Under the pieces are notes generated by a model. That model was not told the DNA's origin and did not search any database. It worked only from the letters and a program-made list of their open reading frames with translations. A DNA stretch of 64,000 nt. Source: Cercophora sp. LCS_1 (lineage: Eukaryota; Ascomycota; Sordariomycetes; Sordariales; Lasiosphaeriaceae). The position numbers and the translations under genes were made by a program. Shown here one piece after another: positions 11,205-23,607 of the stretch (position 1 is its first letter; each line of letters begins with the position of its first letter). The stretch covers positions 1,364,001 through 1,428,000 of the forward strand of contig JAPZLL010000001.1 of assembly GCA_036250225.1 (NCBI GenBank), in the 5' to 3' direction.

Positions 11205-12412
11205 ATGGCCCCGGCTCCGGACAAGCTCACTCCGGATGATTCCCGTGTGGAACACCACACGGTGCAAATCCGCGGCAACAACTGGTAATTACCCCTCTCA
11301 TCTAGGACTCGACCTTGTCCTCTACAGCGTCACTTCGTCGTCGTTCGCGATAGGAATTATAAAGTGTCGTCTGTAATCACCCATTGACACGCGTCAGGCA
11401 CTACCTTCTTGCCAAACCCGATGGCGCTCCCTCGGCTACCATCGTCCTCGTCCACGGGTGGCCCGATCTCGCCTTTGGCTGGCGTTATCAGGTCCCTTAC
11501 CTCCTCTCTCTCAACCTGCGCGTCATTGTCCCCGACATGCTCGGCTATGGTCAAACCGACGCCCCTGATGCTGTGGAAGAGTACTCGATGAAGAAGATTG
11601 CTGGTGACATCCGTGACTTGGCCGCGCACGTTGTCGGCCCGGAGGAGAAGATCATCCTTGGCGGACAGTATGTCCTGACTGCTCTCAGCTCTGTCACACT
11701 TGCGGGGGTATCTTGGCGCTGACAACACCCTTTCAGCGACTGGGGCGGTGCAGTCGTCTGGAAAACCGCAATGTGGTATCCTGAGATTGTACATGCCGTG
11801 ATCAGCGTATGCACGCCCTACTTTGCGCCGCGCGAGGCGTGGATTGCGCCTGAGGATCTGGTCAAGATGCTGCCCAATTTCAAGTACCAGCTGCACCTTG
11901 CCGGGCCGGAGGTGGAGGCCAAGATTGTCGGCGAGGAAAAGCTCAGGCAATTCCTGAGTGCGCTGTATGGGGCGAGGGGCCCGAACAAGGAGGCAGCTTT
12001 CACGACAGCCCAAGGTGTCGTGTTCGAGAACCTAGATAAGCTTGGCCAGAGCCCATTGCTGACTCCCGAGGAGGTGGACTTTTATGTCAAGGAGTATGCC
12101 AGGAAGGGCATGCATGGGCCCCTGAACTGGTACCGGACAGCGAGGGTAAACTGGGAAGAAGAGTTGCCGCTGCTGAAGGAGGGGCCCGAACGGGTCCGGA
12201 TCAAGGCGCCGAGTTTGATGATTACTGCTTCGAAGGACGCCGCGTTGCCTCCAGCCATGACAGCGAAGATGGGTGACCTGGTTGAGAAACTCTCAAGGGG
12301 TGAGGTTGACACCACCCATTGGGCTCTGTGGGAGGCCCCGTCTGAAGTGAACAAGTATATTGGCGATTTTTTGGCTGGTGTCTTTGGTGGTGAGCAAGCA
12401 AGCAGACTGTAA
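11205..12412 (+). CDS. alpha/beta-fold epoxide hydrolase with C-terminal SRL
   Basis: Soluble epoxide hydrolase type enzyme that opens epoxides to diols through an aspartyl-ester intermediate. Three exons: 11205-11284, 11398-11667, 11737-12412, giving 341 residues. The ATG at 11205 gives MAPAPDKLTPDD. The oxyanion-hole motif HGWP is at residues 46-49. The nucleophile motif HDWGG (H117, D118) is rebuilt exactly across the second intron. The likely acid is D284 (ASKDAALPP), and the catalytic base is H311 (DTTHWALWEAP). The D nucleophile with HDWGG separates it from serine hydrolases; haloalkane dehalogenases are the closest alternative but the cap region with paired Tyr fits epoxide hydrolases better. 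The last three residues, SRL, match the peroxisomal PTS1 consensus. Substrate unknown; it has no obvious pathway neighbours. Confidence 0.9.
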
Positions 12413-13223
12413 TGGGCTCTCATGAATTCGTTTAGATATAAAATTCTCATTTGCACCGCAACCCTCCTCTCGTAATTATGTGAACAGCCCAGGAATAGAA
12501 TCGCAGATCGTAATCGGAATCGAGCTCTTCTCGTCCTTTCGGAGGGAGCTATTAGGATGGGCTAAAAGTCTAGCGTATTGGACGAGTAGTCAAGGAAATC
12601 CCATTATAAACTGTCGACCTGTAAAATGAGGAGCGTTTTGCGTGCTAGTCTGCCTGCCGATTTTGCCTGACTCTCAAGTGTCTAGCAAGACTCCTGGGCG
12701 CTGATTGAGAACCCCGCATCCGGCAACCACCATGATCACAGCCCCTGACTCGGGCTCTCGGAAAGGGACTGGATGCGATTGGTTGCTCATCTAACCACTT
12801 CCTTGCCTGTTCAGTCCCAGGAAGAGCATTCTTTGTTGGGCTCCAATGCGACGACCTGGGTGTATATGGTATTTCCCATCAGGTAAGATATAAACCTCGA
12901 GTTAAAGAGGCGGAGTCAAAGAACCGAGTCAGAAATGGTGATGCCAAGATCTCATCGCAATCATTCATAGACGGCCACCTTCCGAGTATGCCAGGTGACG
13001 GAGTGATAGCCCTGTTCCGTCCCCTCCTTGGCAATCCTCAACGCCCACTACCATCTTCCCCGTAAAGTTGGTTTCTGTCGTGTTGATGAGCAGTAATACT
13101 TGTTGGTGTGAAACCTGTGGGGGTCGTGTATCCACAAGTGTTTTTTCCTTTGTCAGTGACCGGTGACCAAGCTTGTGAGTCGGAATACGGGATTTAACCT
13201 CATCTTGGTGACCTTACCCCAGC
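12413..13223. other. convergent intergenic region
   Basis: An 811-bp space between the 3' ends of the epoxide hydrolase gene (+) and CRIPT (-). I see no gene, tRNA or repeat in it. Confidence 0.6.
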
Positions 13224-13688
13224 TCACTTGAGTGTGAACTTCTGACCACTCACAACTGGAGCATCTGTCTTCTTCTTGTTGGCTTTGCCACAAATTGCGC
13301 AAGCTAGTGGCCGGCGTCAGCACATTTCCTTTTTATTGTTTCCCACCAACTCACAATCAGATTTGTAGGCGCACTGTTGACAAAGTGAGTGACCTTGGGA
13401 GACCTTTGTTTTACAGCGGGCGCACGAGCTGGAATACTGAGCATAGGGGTTCTTGGCAGCTTTTGACAAGAGTTTGCTCTTGAGGACATGTTAGTCATGC
13501 AGCGCCCAGTTTCATGATCGGATAGGTAGAGTAGATACCTTTGAGATGCCTGTTTGTCCGAGAGTGGCTGACTTCTTGCCAGCCGATGACGAAGATGCAC
13601 TCGAGCCGTAATACATCTCGCTCTTCTTTTTGACCCCGGGCGTTGCAAGGGTAGTCTTGTTGAGTTTTTGACACTTGGCGCACACCAT
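13224..13688 (-). CDS. CRIPT: CRIPT-family zinc-binding protein
   Basis: Small cysteine-rich protein homologous to animal CRIPT; in animals it binds PDZ domains, and CRIPT proteins have also been found with the minor spliceosome. Three exons: 13688-13539, 13478-13355 and 13303-13224, 117 residues. The start is the conserved MVCAKCQK, although the open frame extends further upstream. Four CxxC pairs are visible in the joined protein: CAKC, CARC, CQQC and CAIC, in CARCKTKVSQGHSLCQQC and CAICGKANKKK. The intron at 13354-13304 uses GTGAGT...CACTAG and is required to reach the CAICGK block and the FTLK end. The role in fungi is not established; a scaffold or RNA-processing role is an inference from the family. 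It is divergent from DRS2. Confidence 0.88.
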
Positions 13689-14464
13689 CTTGATTTTCGA
13701 TGTGCCGTATCTGTGATACAGCCGGACTGGGATGAGTGTTGAGGGCGTCACAGTCTTCGATACTAAGTTGGCTGTGACGAAATGCTGGAACATGCCGGGG
13801 GAAGCCAGCTGCCAATTAGTTCGGCTGGCTGCTGCAAAGCCACATCATTAGCCACGGGATTGAATTGGCTTTGGGGTCTGATTGGTGGCGTATTCATAGA
13901 AGGCGAGGTGTTTCCCGCGAAAGCCGGCAGGGCTGTGACGTCCCGGCAAGCTTACGTCTGAGTGTCAGCGGCGCTAGGCCCAAAAGCCCAAACCAACAGT
14001 CCCTGCGCTGCGCGGTCCCCTGAAATCTCATCCTGAGGCTCGCCTTGGCCTAAAGTTGAAGAGAAGCTTCGTTTTCGATCTTCAAACATCAAACACTCCC
14101 ACCCGCCGACGATCCGCATTCGCATTAACGGAGCCTGTGATTGTGCACCCTCTTTACCCAACGCCGGCACCCGTTGGCCTTGTGTGCCCCCGTTTACCCA
14201 TTGCCGTTGCGCGTCTTCTGTCGTTGCGGAGGTGCAGGCTCAACGGCTGATGCCCGTAATCCTGCGTCTGCGCCAAAGGAGGCTGTGCAGTAGCCAACTT
14301 CGAACACGGCATCCCTTTACGCTGCTGTCGCCCGCAGACACCAACATCCTCCGAACACAATCTCGACGCCTCCATCGGCGACCCATGCCGGCGGTATTTT
14401 CCTAAACTCTACTTTCGCATCGTGCCCGCGGCTGCCGTGAAGCGACGAACCGCCGTCGCCCGGT
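13689..14464. other. bidirectional promoter region, CRIPT / DRS2
   Basis: A 776-bp space holding both promoters and a probable long DRS2 leader. The part from 14050 is pyrimidine-rich with many CCC tracts. No gene recognised. Confidence 0.5.
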
Positions 14465-17400
14465 ATGACAGGCCGCCCACCACCCAGGGGGGCCCAACCC
14501 TCCCGCAGCAACAACGACCTTCTTCTCGACCTCGACAACGACCAGCCAATATACAATGACGGCCAAAGGTCTACTCTTACCGACGACGATCTCCTGAAAT
14601 TCCACGGCGATGATCAAGGCGTCGCGCAGCCCCGGCCATCCGTCTCCTACGACGATTTCCTGGGCTCCGACCAGAGAACACAACCCGGTGCAGCCAGACA
14701 ACCACCTCCCGCGAACCAGACTCCCGCGACGGGCCCCTACATGAGCGGCATCGACCGACAGTACAGCCAGACCTCCGACCTCGGGAATTATCAGAGATAT
14801 GCTGATGACTACGATGACATCCCCGACGACGGTGGGTCTTATTACCAGCATGGCGGCGCTGTCCCGTCGAATGACCCTTCAGCAGCAGCGCGAGGAAATG
14901 CGCGAAAACGGAACAGTGTGCTCGGCCTCGGCGGAGGGTTTCTGGGTCGCGTAAAGAACAAGCTTGGAATGGGGCAGGGCTACTCAGAAATGGATCTCCC
15001 CCTGACTGAGCCTGGTGGGAATAGACGGGCAGATTCCATGGAACCACCCCCGAAACAGAACAAGAAATTTGACATGGGGAACTTCAAGTTTGGCTTCGGG
15101 CGCGGGAAACCAGACCCGTCAACATTGGGGCCCAGAATCATCCACCTCAACAACCCGCCAGCTAACAGCGCGAACAACTATGTCGACAACCATGTGTCCA
15201 CGGCCAAGTACAATATCGCGACGTTCCTCCCCAAGTTCCTCTTCGAACAGTTCTCCAAATTCGCCAACATTTTCTTCTTGTTCACTGCCGGTTTGCAGCA
15301 AATTCCAGGCCTCTCTCCCACGAACAGGTACACAACCATTGGTCCACTTATTGTGGTGCTTATGGTTTCGGCAGGCAAAGAATTAGTCGAAGACTACCGG
15401 CGAAAACAGGCCGACAAGGCCCTCAACATGTCCAAGGCTCGCGTATTGAAAGGTTCATCGTTTGTTGAAACCAAGTGGATCAATGTTGCCGTTGGAGACA
15501 TAATTCGAGTAGAATCCGAAGAACCTTTCCCGGCCGACCTTGTCCTTCTCGCAAGTTCCGAACCCGAGGGCTTATGCTATATTGAGACCGCCAACCTCGA
15601 TGGAGAAACCAATCTCAAGATCAAGCAAGGCTTACCCGAGACATCGACTATGGTTAGCTCGAGCGAAGTGAGTCGACTGGGCGGCAGGATCCGCTCCGAG
15701 CAGCCAAACAGTAGCCTGTACACGTACGAAGCTACTCTGACTATGCAAGCAGGCGGGGGTGAGAAAGAGCTACCGCTTAACCCGGAGCAGTTATTGCTTC
15801 GAGGTGCTACCCTGAGGAATACCCCGTGGATTCACGGCGTGGTTGTTTTTACTGGCCATGAGACGAAGCTGATGCGCAATGCTACCGCTGCGCCCATCAA
15901 GCGCACCAAGGTCGAAAGGCAACTCAACATGCTTGTTCTGGTTTTGGTGGGCATGCTTTTGGTTCTGAGCGTTATCTCAACCGTGGGCGACCTGATTATG
16001 CGCAAGGTTGAAGGTCCGGCTCTCGATTATCTCTTCCTGGACCCCGTCAACGGCGCCGCAGCCGTCGCTCGCATCTTCATCAAGGATATGGTCACGTACT
16101 GGGTCCTGTTCTCCTCCCTGGTTCCCATCTCCCTCTTTGTCACTATCGAGCTGGTCAAATACTGGCACGGAATTCTCATCAACGACGATATGGATATTTA
16201 CTATGACGTTACTGATACCCCCGCTAACTGTCGAACGTCAAGCTTGGTTGAAGAGTTGGGCATGGTCGAGTACGTTTTTTCGGACAAGACTGGAACGCTC
16301 ACCTGCAATATGATGGAGTTCAAGCAGTGCTCGATTGCCGGCATTATGTACAGCGAGGTTGTCCCCGAAGACAGAGTACCGACCATCGAAGATGGTGTTG
16401 AAGTCGGGATTCATGAGTTTAAGCAACTCCGAGAAAACATCAAGACCCACCCGACGGCCCAAGCGATCGATCACTTTCTTACACTACTCGCAACTTGTCA
16501 CACAGTCATACCCGAGCAAGATGAAGAGGGGAACATCAAGTATCAGGCCGCCTCTCCCGATGAGGGAGCGCTGGTCGAGGGCGCGAGAGACTTGGGGCAC
16601 ACCTTTGTGGCAAGAAAACCTCGTTCCGTCATGATTGAAGTCGACGGCAAGCAGTTGGAGTACGAGCTGCTGGCTGTTTGTGAGTTCAATTCGACCCGGA
16701 AGCGAATGTCAACTATCTATCGATGCCCCGATGGCAAGGTCCGCATCTATTGCAAGGGCGCCGATACCGTCATTTTAGAACGGCTCAACGACAGCAACCC
16801 ACACGTCGATGTCACGTTGCGTCATCTCGAGGAGTACGCCTCGGAGGGATTGCGAACTCTTTGCCTGGCAATGCGTGAGGTCCCTGAGCACGAATTCCAG
16901 GAATGGTACCAGGTTTTCGACAAGGCACAGACCACCGTTGGTGGAAACCGTGCCGAGGAGCTGGACAAGGCTGCAGAGATCATCGAACATGACTTTTACC
17001 TCCTCGGGGCCACCGCCATCGAGGACCGTCTGCAGGACGGGGTTCCCGAGACGATCCACACCCTTCAGGAGGCCGGCATCAAGGTGTGGGTTTTGACAGG
17101 GGACAGACAAGAGACTGCAATCAACATCGGTATGAGTTGCAAACTCCTCAGTGAGGACATGATGCTGCTCATTGTCAATGAGGAAAATGCTGCTGCGACA
17201 CGCGACAACATCCAGAAAAAGCTCGACGCGATACGAAACCAAACCGATGCGACGATCGAAATGGATACCCTCGCGCTTGTTATTGACGGAAAGTCTTTGA
17301 CTTTTGCGTTGGAAAAGGATTTGGAAAAGTTGTTCCTCGATCTTGCCATTATGTGCAAGGCCGTCATCTGCTGTCGTGTGTCACCGCTGCAAAAGGCATT

Positions 17401-18622
17401 AGTGGTCAAGCTGGTGAAGAAGTACCAGAAGGAATCAATCCTCTTGGCTATTGGCGATGGCGCCAACGATGTCTCCATGATCCAAGCTGCCCACATTGGT
17501 ATAGGAATCAGTGGCGTCGAGGGTCTTCAAGCGGCACGCAGCGCAGATGTCTCCATTGCCCAGTTCCGCTTCCTCCGAAAACTCTTGCTAGTTCATGGTG
17601 CGTGGAGCTATCACCGGGTCAGCAAGACGATTCTCTTTTCCTTTTACAAGAATATCACCCTCTACTTGACACAATTCTGGGTAAGTTGCACACCTCTCGG
17701 TGAAGATTCTGTGCTGATATAAACAGTACGTTTTCCAAAACGTCTTCTCAGGGATGGTCATCTACGAGTCGTGGACGCTGTCTTTCTATAACGTCTTCTA
17801 CACGGTACTTCCCCCTCTGGTTCTCGGTATCTTGGACCAGTTTGTCTCGGCACGCCTCCTCGACCGGTATCCCCAACTCTACCATCTCGGCCAACAGAAC
17901 AAGTTCTTCAAAGTCAAGGTCTTTGTTGAGTGGATCCTCAGCGCCGCCTACCACTCCATCATCCTCTACGTTGGCGGTAATCTCTTCTGGATCCATGACG
18001 GTGTGCAGAGCGATGGCCGAGTGGCAGGGCACTGGGTCTGGGGTACAGCCATGTACGGCGCTGTTCTCCTGACAGTTCTGGGCAAGGCCGCGCTCGTCAC
18101 AAACAACTGGACTAAGTACCACATCATCGCTATCCCAGGGAGTATGGCGATTTGGCTTGTATTCGTCGCCGTGTACGGAACCGTGGCCCCAAAACTCGGT
18201 TTCTCCACAGAGTATTTTGGGGTGGTGCCACGTCTGTTCACGAGCCCTACTTTCTGGATCGAGATGCCAACCCTGGCGATTCTCTGCTTGGCTCGCGACT
18301 TTTGCTGGAAGTTCAGCAAGCGACTGTGGCGTCCCGAGGCGTATCACCACGTCCAAGAGATCCAGAAGTACAACATTCAAGATTATAGACCTCGGTGCGT
18401 CTCACACCCGCAACCACAGAATGATAGCATGGCTAATGGTGCAACAGCATGGAGCAATTCCAAAAGGCAATCCGCAAGGTGCGCCAAGTCCAGCGCATGC
18501 GCAAACAGCGTGGTTATGCCTTCTCGCAGGCCGACGAATCACAAACACGCGTGCTCCAGGCCTACGACACGACAAGACATCGTGGCCGGTATGGCGAGAT
18601 GGCAAGTTCGAGACCGCATTAG
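14465..18622 (+). CDS. DRS2: P4-ATPase phospholipid flippase, DRS2 type
   Basis: Flippase that moves aminophospholipids to the cytosolic leaflet, in the trans-Golgi and in filamentous fungi at the hyphal tip. Three exons: 14465-17680, 17727-18394, 18448-18622, 1352 residues, the usual length for filamentous-fungal DRS2. P-type landmarks: DGET at residues 379-382 (the P4 form of the TGES loop), the P4-typical PISL in transmembrane helix 4 (nt 16126-16137), phosphorylation motif DKTGTLT at 607-613 (D607), LTGDRQETA near 877, and hinge GDGANDV at 997-1003. The N-terminal 200 residues are disordered and acidic-polar. The last exon gives the DYRPRMEQFQKAIRKVRQVQ block and a HRGRYGEM tail that in yeast Drs2 is an autoinhibitory region opened by PI4P. 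The first intron (46 nt) falls at the start of the last set of membrane helices. Confidence 0.96.
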
Positions 18623-19194
18623 GCTGATGGGCGATTATGAAGAAGCATGTAAACATGCTGTAATTCTAAGCCTTCGTATGTGTTTTATCTGCATATTTGG
18701 GGGTCACTTGCTGTAAAAGCGGAGCAGGAAAAAGGCTTTGCAGAAGCGGGCTGGGGCAGGGGATGTCCGCGTTTCGACTTTCTATGGCTTGTCTGAGGTA
18801 AAGAAGATTTGGTTCATCTTGTCATCGTTTTTGGAGGACTCGACTCGACTGCGAATGGCGTTCTACCAAGGGGCTCGGGTTGGATTTTTGAAACCAAGGG
18901 ATACAGGCGATGTATAAATAGGAGATGGACGATTAAAGAACGACGAGTTACGTTTTACATGTGATCGGTTGCCCGCGGGCTGACTTTGAGGCTTGCGCCA
19001 GTCCTTATTGAACTGAGGAACCAAAGGAAGAATCTTGCCTTGTGTAATAAAGTTCGTTACCCATCATGGACTCGCCGTTTTAGCTGCCTTTTCCAAGCTG
19101 CGCCGCCCTATGCCCAGAAGTTGACATAAAAACGCTCCTCTACATTCGCTCTATCTTCACAAAACAGGGAGGGTATCTCGGTTTCTGTGCTTCC
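18623..19194. other. convergent intergenic region
   Basis: 572 bp between the ends of DRS2 (+) and CWC15 (-). Expected to be 3' UTRs. Nothing else recognised. Confidence 0.6.
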
Positions 19195-20008
19195 TCAGCG
19201 CACGTACTTGCTCATGAACCGTTTGTGGAAATCAGAGCGCAACATATCCTAAAACACGGTTAGCATGACAGATTTCCTTTCTGCAACGTAGGCACTCACA
19301 TTGATGAATTCCTTTTTCTTCCCCTTGTCCTCCGTCCCTCTCGCTTGATTCTTGAACACCACATCGTCATCCCACCTCCGCTTGATGTTGAAATCTGGCT
19401 TGTTCAACAACGGGTTCCCCAGCGCGATGTCTCGCTCCCGCGCCTCCTCCTCTGCCTTGGCGCGCTCTCGTTCCTCAGCCTCCCGCTTCTCCGCTCGCTC
19501 TTTCCGAATCCGCTCCAGCTCTCGTTGCAGCTCCGCGTCCTCGTCATCGCTATCCGATTCATCGCTGTCGTCATCGTCATCGTCCTCTTCTTCGTCAGAA
19601 TCGTCTGCGTCGATGTCGCGCGTCTCTTCTAATATCCTTCGCCGTTTGGCTTCCGGGTCCTCTTCGCCGTTCGCATCGGCAGTGATCTCTAAGGGGCGTT
19701 TTGCGCTTGCACCCGTTGCGCCATCATTTTCTTCGGAGGAGGGAAGCGCGCCGCCCTTGGTCCTGGCGAGGTGTGCAGCCTCGGCGGCCAAAAGTTCGGC
19801 GCGGAGATCGCGGGTTTCGCGGTCTGCATCGCCACCTTGGCCTGGTTGACGGAACTTGAGCTGGGTGTAGGCCGGGAGGAGACGTTGGTGGTAGGCGGGG
19901 CCACGGAGGGCTTCTTTGCCTCGGGCCTGGAATCTGTTAGCGTCTGGAGATATTTCCCGCGGGTTGAATTCATACCGGGTCAAAGGTAGGTCTGTGTGCG
20001 GTAGTCAT
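19195..20008 (-). CDS. CWC15: spliceosome NineTeen-complex-associated protein CWC15
   Basis: Conserved component of the activated spliceosome, associated with Prp19/Cef1 (Cwf15 in fission yeast, AD002 in human). Exons: 20008-19976, 19926-19300, 19248-19195; 237 residues. The first exon codes only MTTAHRPTFDP and joins to ARGKEALRGPAYHQRLLPA, the family hallmark. The last exon gives DMLRSDFHKRFMSKYVR, the conserved C-terminal block. The middle is low-complexity: a run of D, E and S at about residues 138-165, then a helix rich in E and R at about 165-195. Without the two introns both termini would be wrong. It shares a 256-bp promoter region with RRP45. Confidence 0.95.
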
Positions 20009-20264
20009 TGTGGTGCATCGCGCAGTGTTCCGATGGTCAGGAGAATTGATGGCAAGTGTGAAAGGTCAACGCGATGCAAGGTTGGGGTTGATGATGGCAG
20101 GGATGGCAGGGAAACGATGGCGTGGCTTGGCGCTGCTGGGGGGGGGGGTCCAGACAGCGGAGTTGACAGGCAGAAAATAGTGCCCCTCCAACCTTGCAGC
20201 GCAAACAAGGAGTCGCGACCAGAGCTTCTACAAAGCTGCCCCGCCAGTCGCAGAGAACACAAAT

Positions 20265-21211
20265 ATGCCGAGAGAAGCTGAGCCGTCGCTCAACGAGCGC
20301 CAATTTGTGTTGCAGGCTCTCAAAGAAGGCCTTCGCCTAGACGGCCGCAGCTTCGAACAGTACCGTACCCTAGAGCTGACATTCCGCGATCAGTATGGCG
20401 TCGCCGAAGTCTCATTGGGAAAGACGAAGTACGTGTTTTCCCTTCCGCGGTTCGTATCTTGGCTCGCTAACTGGCAGTGTGTAGGATTCTCGTTAAAACC
20501 TCCGCTGAAGTCACAGTCCCTTACGCAGACCGCCCCCTTGATGGTGCCTTCGCCATCTCCGTGGAGCTTAGTCCCATGACGTCGCCCGCCTTCGAGGTCA
20601 ATCGTCCGACGGAAACCGAAGTCCTCCTTTCTCGTCTTCTCGAAAAAACGATACGACGCTCGAACGCCCTAGACACCGAATCGCTGTGCCTGATAGCTGG
20701 CCAAAAATGCTGGTCGGTCCGCGTCGATGTCCACGTCCTTTCCCACGATGGAAATCTTACAGACGCCGCATGTTTTGCTGTCGTTGCGTCTTTGCGGCAC
20801 TTCAGGAAACCGGATACGAGCATCGAAAGCGGTATCCTGACCGTCTACACACCTGCCGAGAGAGAGCCAGTGCCCCTTAGCTGGTTGCATTCGCCATTTT
20901 GCGTTACATGGAGTTTCTATGGTGATGACGCTGAAACAGCGCTTCTCGATGCGACTTGGAGCGAGGAGCAGGTTAGGGTGGGGAGTTGCACCATCAGTAT
21001 GAACAGACACGGCGAGATCTGTCAGATTTCGAAGCTGGGGGGCACACCAGTGGAAGCCGTCGCATTATTACAATGTACAGGGGTTGGGTTAACGAAGGTC
21101 AAGGAGTTTTCGACACTCTTGGAAACGAAACTTGCAGAGGACCTAAAGCGGAGGGATAAAGGCGGCCTTTTGGCCGAGTTGTCTGCTGAAAACGATAGAG
21201 TCATTGCCTAG
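20265..21211 (+). CDS. RRP45: exosome RNase PH-like subunit RRP45
   Basis: Structural subunit of the nine-member RNA exosome ring, used in nuclear rRNA and snoRNA 3' processing and RNA decay. Two exons: 20265-20428 and 20485-21211, 296 residues. The intron has a GTACGT donor and GTGTAG acceptor. Recognisable blocks: LNERQFVLQALKEGLRLDGR at the start, the strand ILVKTSAEVTVPYADRP just after the splice site, GQKCWSVRVDVHVLSHDGN with the DAACFAVVASLRHF helix, and the LSWLHSPFCVTWSFY region of the second half of the fold. Eukaryotic RRP45 has no catalytic activity. It is divergent from CWC15, and CSN1 follows on the same strand. Confidence 0.9.
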
Positions 21212-21721
21212 GTTTTAGAGATAAAAAATGAGATACCCATCAATCATCACCCTTCGTATTGTTGGCGAGGGACACAACAACACCCGGAAACGTGCAAATT
21301 GCAATCTGGAAAACTGTGATCCATCTCCCTGCCACCATGTCTGCCCAAAATAATCTAAATGACGTAGTCCCGAAGGCGAAAGTAAGTCTAGACAGCTGGT
21401 ATCATTGCCCCAATTCCTTGAAAATGAATACACGAAACATGGAAGTTTGTCCCAGCTTTTGAAGAAGTCCAGTCACACTAAGAGAAAGCTCGCGGCAGCA
21501 TGCAAGTTGTTTTGGTAAAGTCACCAACCTTGTTTGTTATCCTGACATACCAGGCATAAGCCTTCTCGAGTGTCCAGGGTTAGGTACCTCGGGCACTCGT
21601 GGAGCCCCGCCCACTCCGCTGTCACTGCCTACCGTAGCAACCATATACTCCCGTCCCTCACAACTGAGCGAACCGCCGCAATCGTCAGGTTAGACATCTC
21701 ACCACACCGAGGTCTGCCAAG
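21212..21721. other. intergenic, RRP45 to CSN1
   Basis: 510 bp holding the RRP45 3' region and the CSN1 promoter. No gene or repeat recognised. Confidence 0.5.
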
Positions 21722-23371
21722 ATGTCAGACAATATCCTCAAGTTCTTCACCTTGATGGACGATCAAGGTGGATTTGTTGTCAAGGGTACTAGGTTTCTCC
21801 TCAACGGCTTCAATGTTTTGTCCCCTCGATCTGCGTGTCGCTGCAACCCCACCTACCATCAACCAGTCTGGCTAATCATCTATTCCATATAGAAAGCCCC
21901 AAGTTTGACCTGGATCTCTACCTTCAAAACTATCGTGGTAAGTCTCCAAGTGATTTAATTGAACCTGATTTTGACAAGTGTCAAGGTCGCACGCGGTATG
22001 ATCGCCTCTTTCTCATCGGCACCAGCTCGGTTCCCTTGTGCGTCGACGCTCTGAAGGCCGCCGTCGCCGAGGCAAAGCGAGGCCGGGATATCAAACGGTA
22101 CAACGATGCTGTAGAATATCTGCGTCTTGCTGCGCCCAAAGAGCCAGAAGCCCAAGTGGATCAGACTTGGCTTGACAACACCGAGCAGTTCAACCGCAAC
22201 GAGACCCACCGACTCACTGCAGAACTCAAGGGATACAAGAACAACTTGATCAAGGAGAGCGTGCGGGTAGGTTGAAGCCTGCGGTTGCCTGGATCTCAAC
22301 TTGTTTTATGAAACACATGCTAATGATAATACACCGAGCTCTAGATAGGGAATGAAGACCTAGGCAAACACCTCGAGAGCATCGGCAACTTGAACGACGC
22401 TGCCGAGGCATACACCCGGATGAGACCTGATGTCAGCACTCCGAAACATATTGTTGACGTTGGAAAGCATCTTGTCCGCGTTTCCCTCCAGCGCCGCGAA
22501 TGGCCCATGGTGAGCGCGCACCTCAGCAAGATGTCAGGTCACCAAAGTCCCCAAGAAGAAGCGGTTCTCCAGCCCTATCTGAAGGTTGCCAATGGGATTG
22601 CGTACCTTGGACAAGAGAGATTTTCAGAAGCAGCGTCGAGCTTCCTCGCCGCTGATTCCCGCGTTCTACCTTCCACATATAATGACATCGCGAGTCCCAA
22701 CGACGTCGCAATCTATGGCGGTCTTCTTGCGCTTGCCACCATGGACAGGGAGGACCTTCAGACCAAGGTCCTGGATAATGCTGCGTTCCGGGACTTTCTT
22801 CAGTTGGAGCCACAAATCCGAAGAGCAGTCAACCAGTTTGTGACTGGTCGATATTCCGACTGCATCGCAACGCTCGAGGCCTACCGCGCGGACTATATGC
22901 TGGATCTCTACCTGCAGAAGCACATCCCAAAAATATACGCCGACATCCGAAACAAGTGCATTATCCAGTATTTGATCCCCTTCTCCTGCGTCACTCTGGA
23001 CACACTGGAGGCCGCATTCGGGAGCCCAGAGGAGCCCATTGAAGAGCAGTTGGTTGCCATGATCAGGTCAGGGTCACTCCAGGCTAGGATCAACTCTATT
23101 GACAGGGTAAGAAGATCGCGATCTCTCGAGCAATGGTTTAGTTTTCTAACAATATTGCCCGTAGCTTGTGACAACTGGCGCGGCCAACCCGAGAGCGAAG
23201 CTCCAAACATCAGCGCTCGAAACAGCAAAGAACTATGAAAGACAAGCAGTCGATAGACTCCGTCGTATCAGCCTCGCCGCGGCGGAGCTGGAGCTGAAGT
23301 CTCCTAGAAAGCCTTCCGTCTTTTCCGGCACGGACCAGACTCTGCTGTTTGATGGTGCCCAGCTGGTCTAA
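21722..23371 (+). CDS. CSN1: COP9 signalosome subunit 1
   Basis: PCI-domain subunit of the COP9 signalosome, which removes NEDD8 from cullin-RING ligases; in filamentous fungi the complex controls development, light responses and the clock. Five exons: 21722-21785, 21893-21937, 21986-22266, 22345-23106, 23165-23371; 452 residues. The first exon gives MSDNILKFFTLMDDQGGFVV and joins to ESPKFDLDLYLQNYRGRTR. The intron at 21938-21985 is 48 nt, stop-free and in frame, so it is easy to miss. The N-terminal helical repeat part includes FLIGTSSVPLCVDALK and the RPN7-like region (GNLNDAAEAYTRMR). The PCI winged-helix part covers IIQYLIPFSCVTLDTLEAAF to ARINSIDRLVT. The C-terminal residues after about 390 are a helix rich in A, R and E followed by a short tail. 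It converges on PRP18. Confidence 0.93.
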
Positions 23372-23607
23372 TAACGGAGCGACGATTGTGAGGCGTCTGG
23401 GGTTCGGGCGATGGGTGTTTAATGTGTTTTGGTGATCTTGGTCCTGGGCGTTGGCGGGCAAGCCTTCTAGAGGTCTAGCGAGTAAACATGTGAGGTATGA
23501 GAACGAGGCGCTATGCTGATAGCATCAGAACAGTTTTCGACAGAGGCGCAATGAACGACATGAAACAAACTGGGTATCATTGGCCTAACTCCGTTCTTCT
23601 CTCTTTT

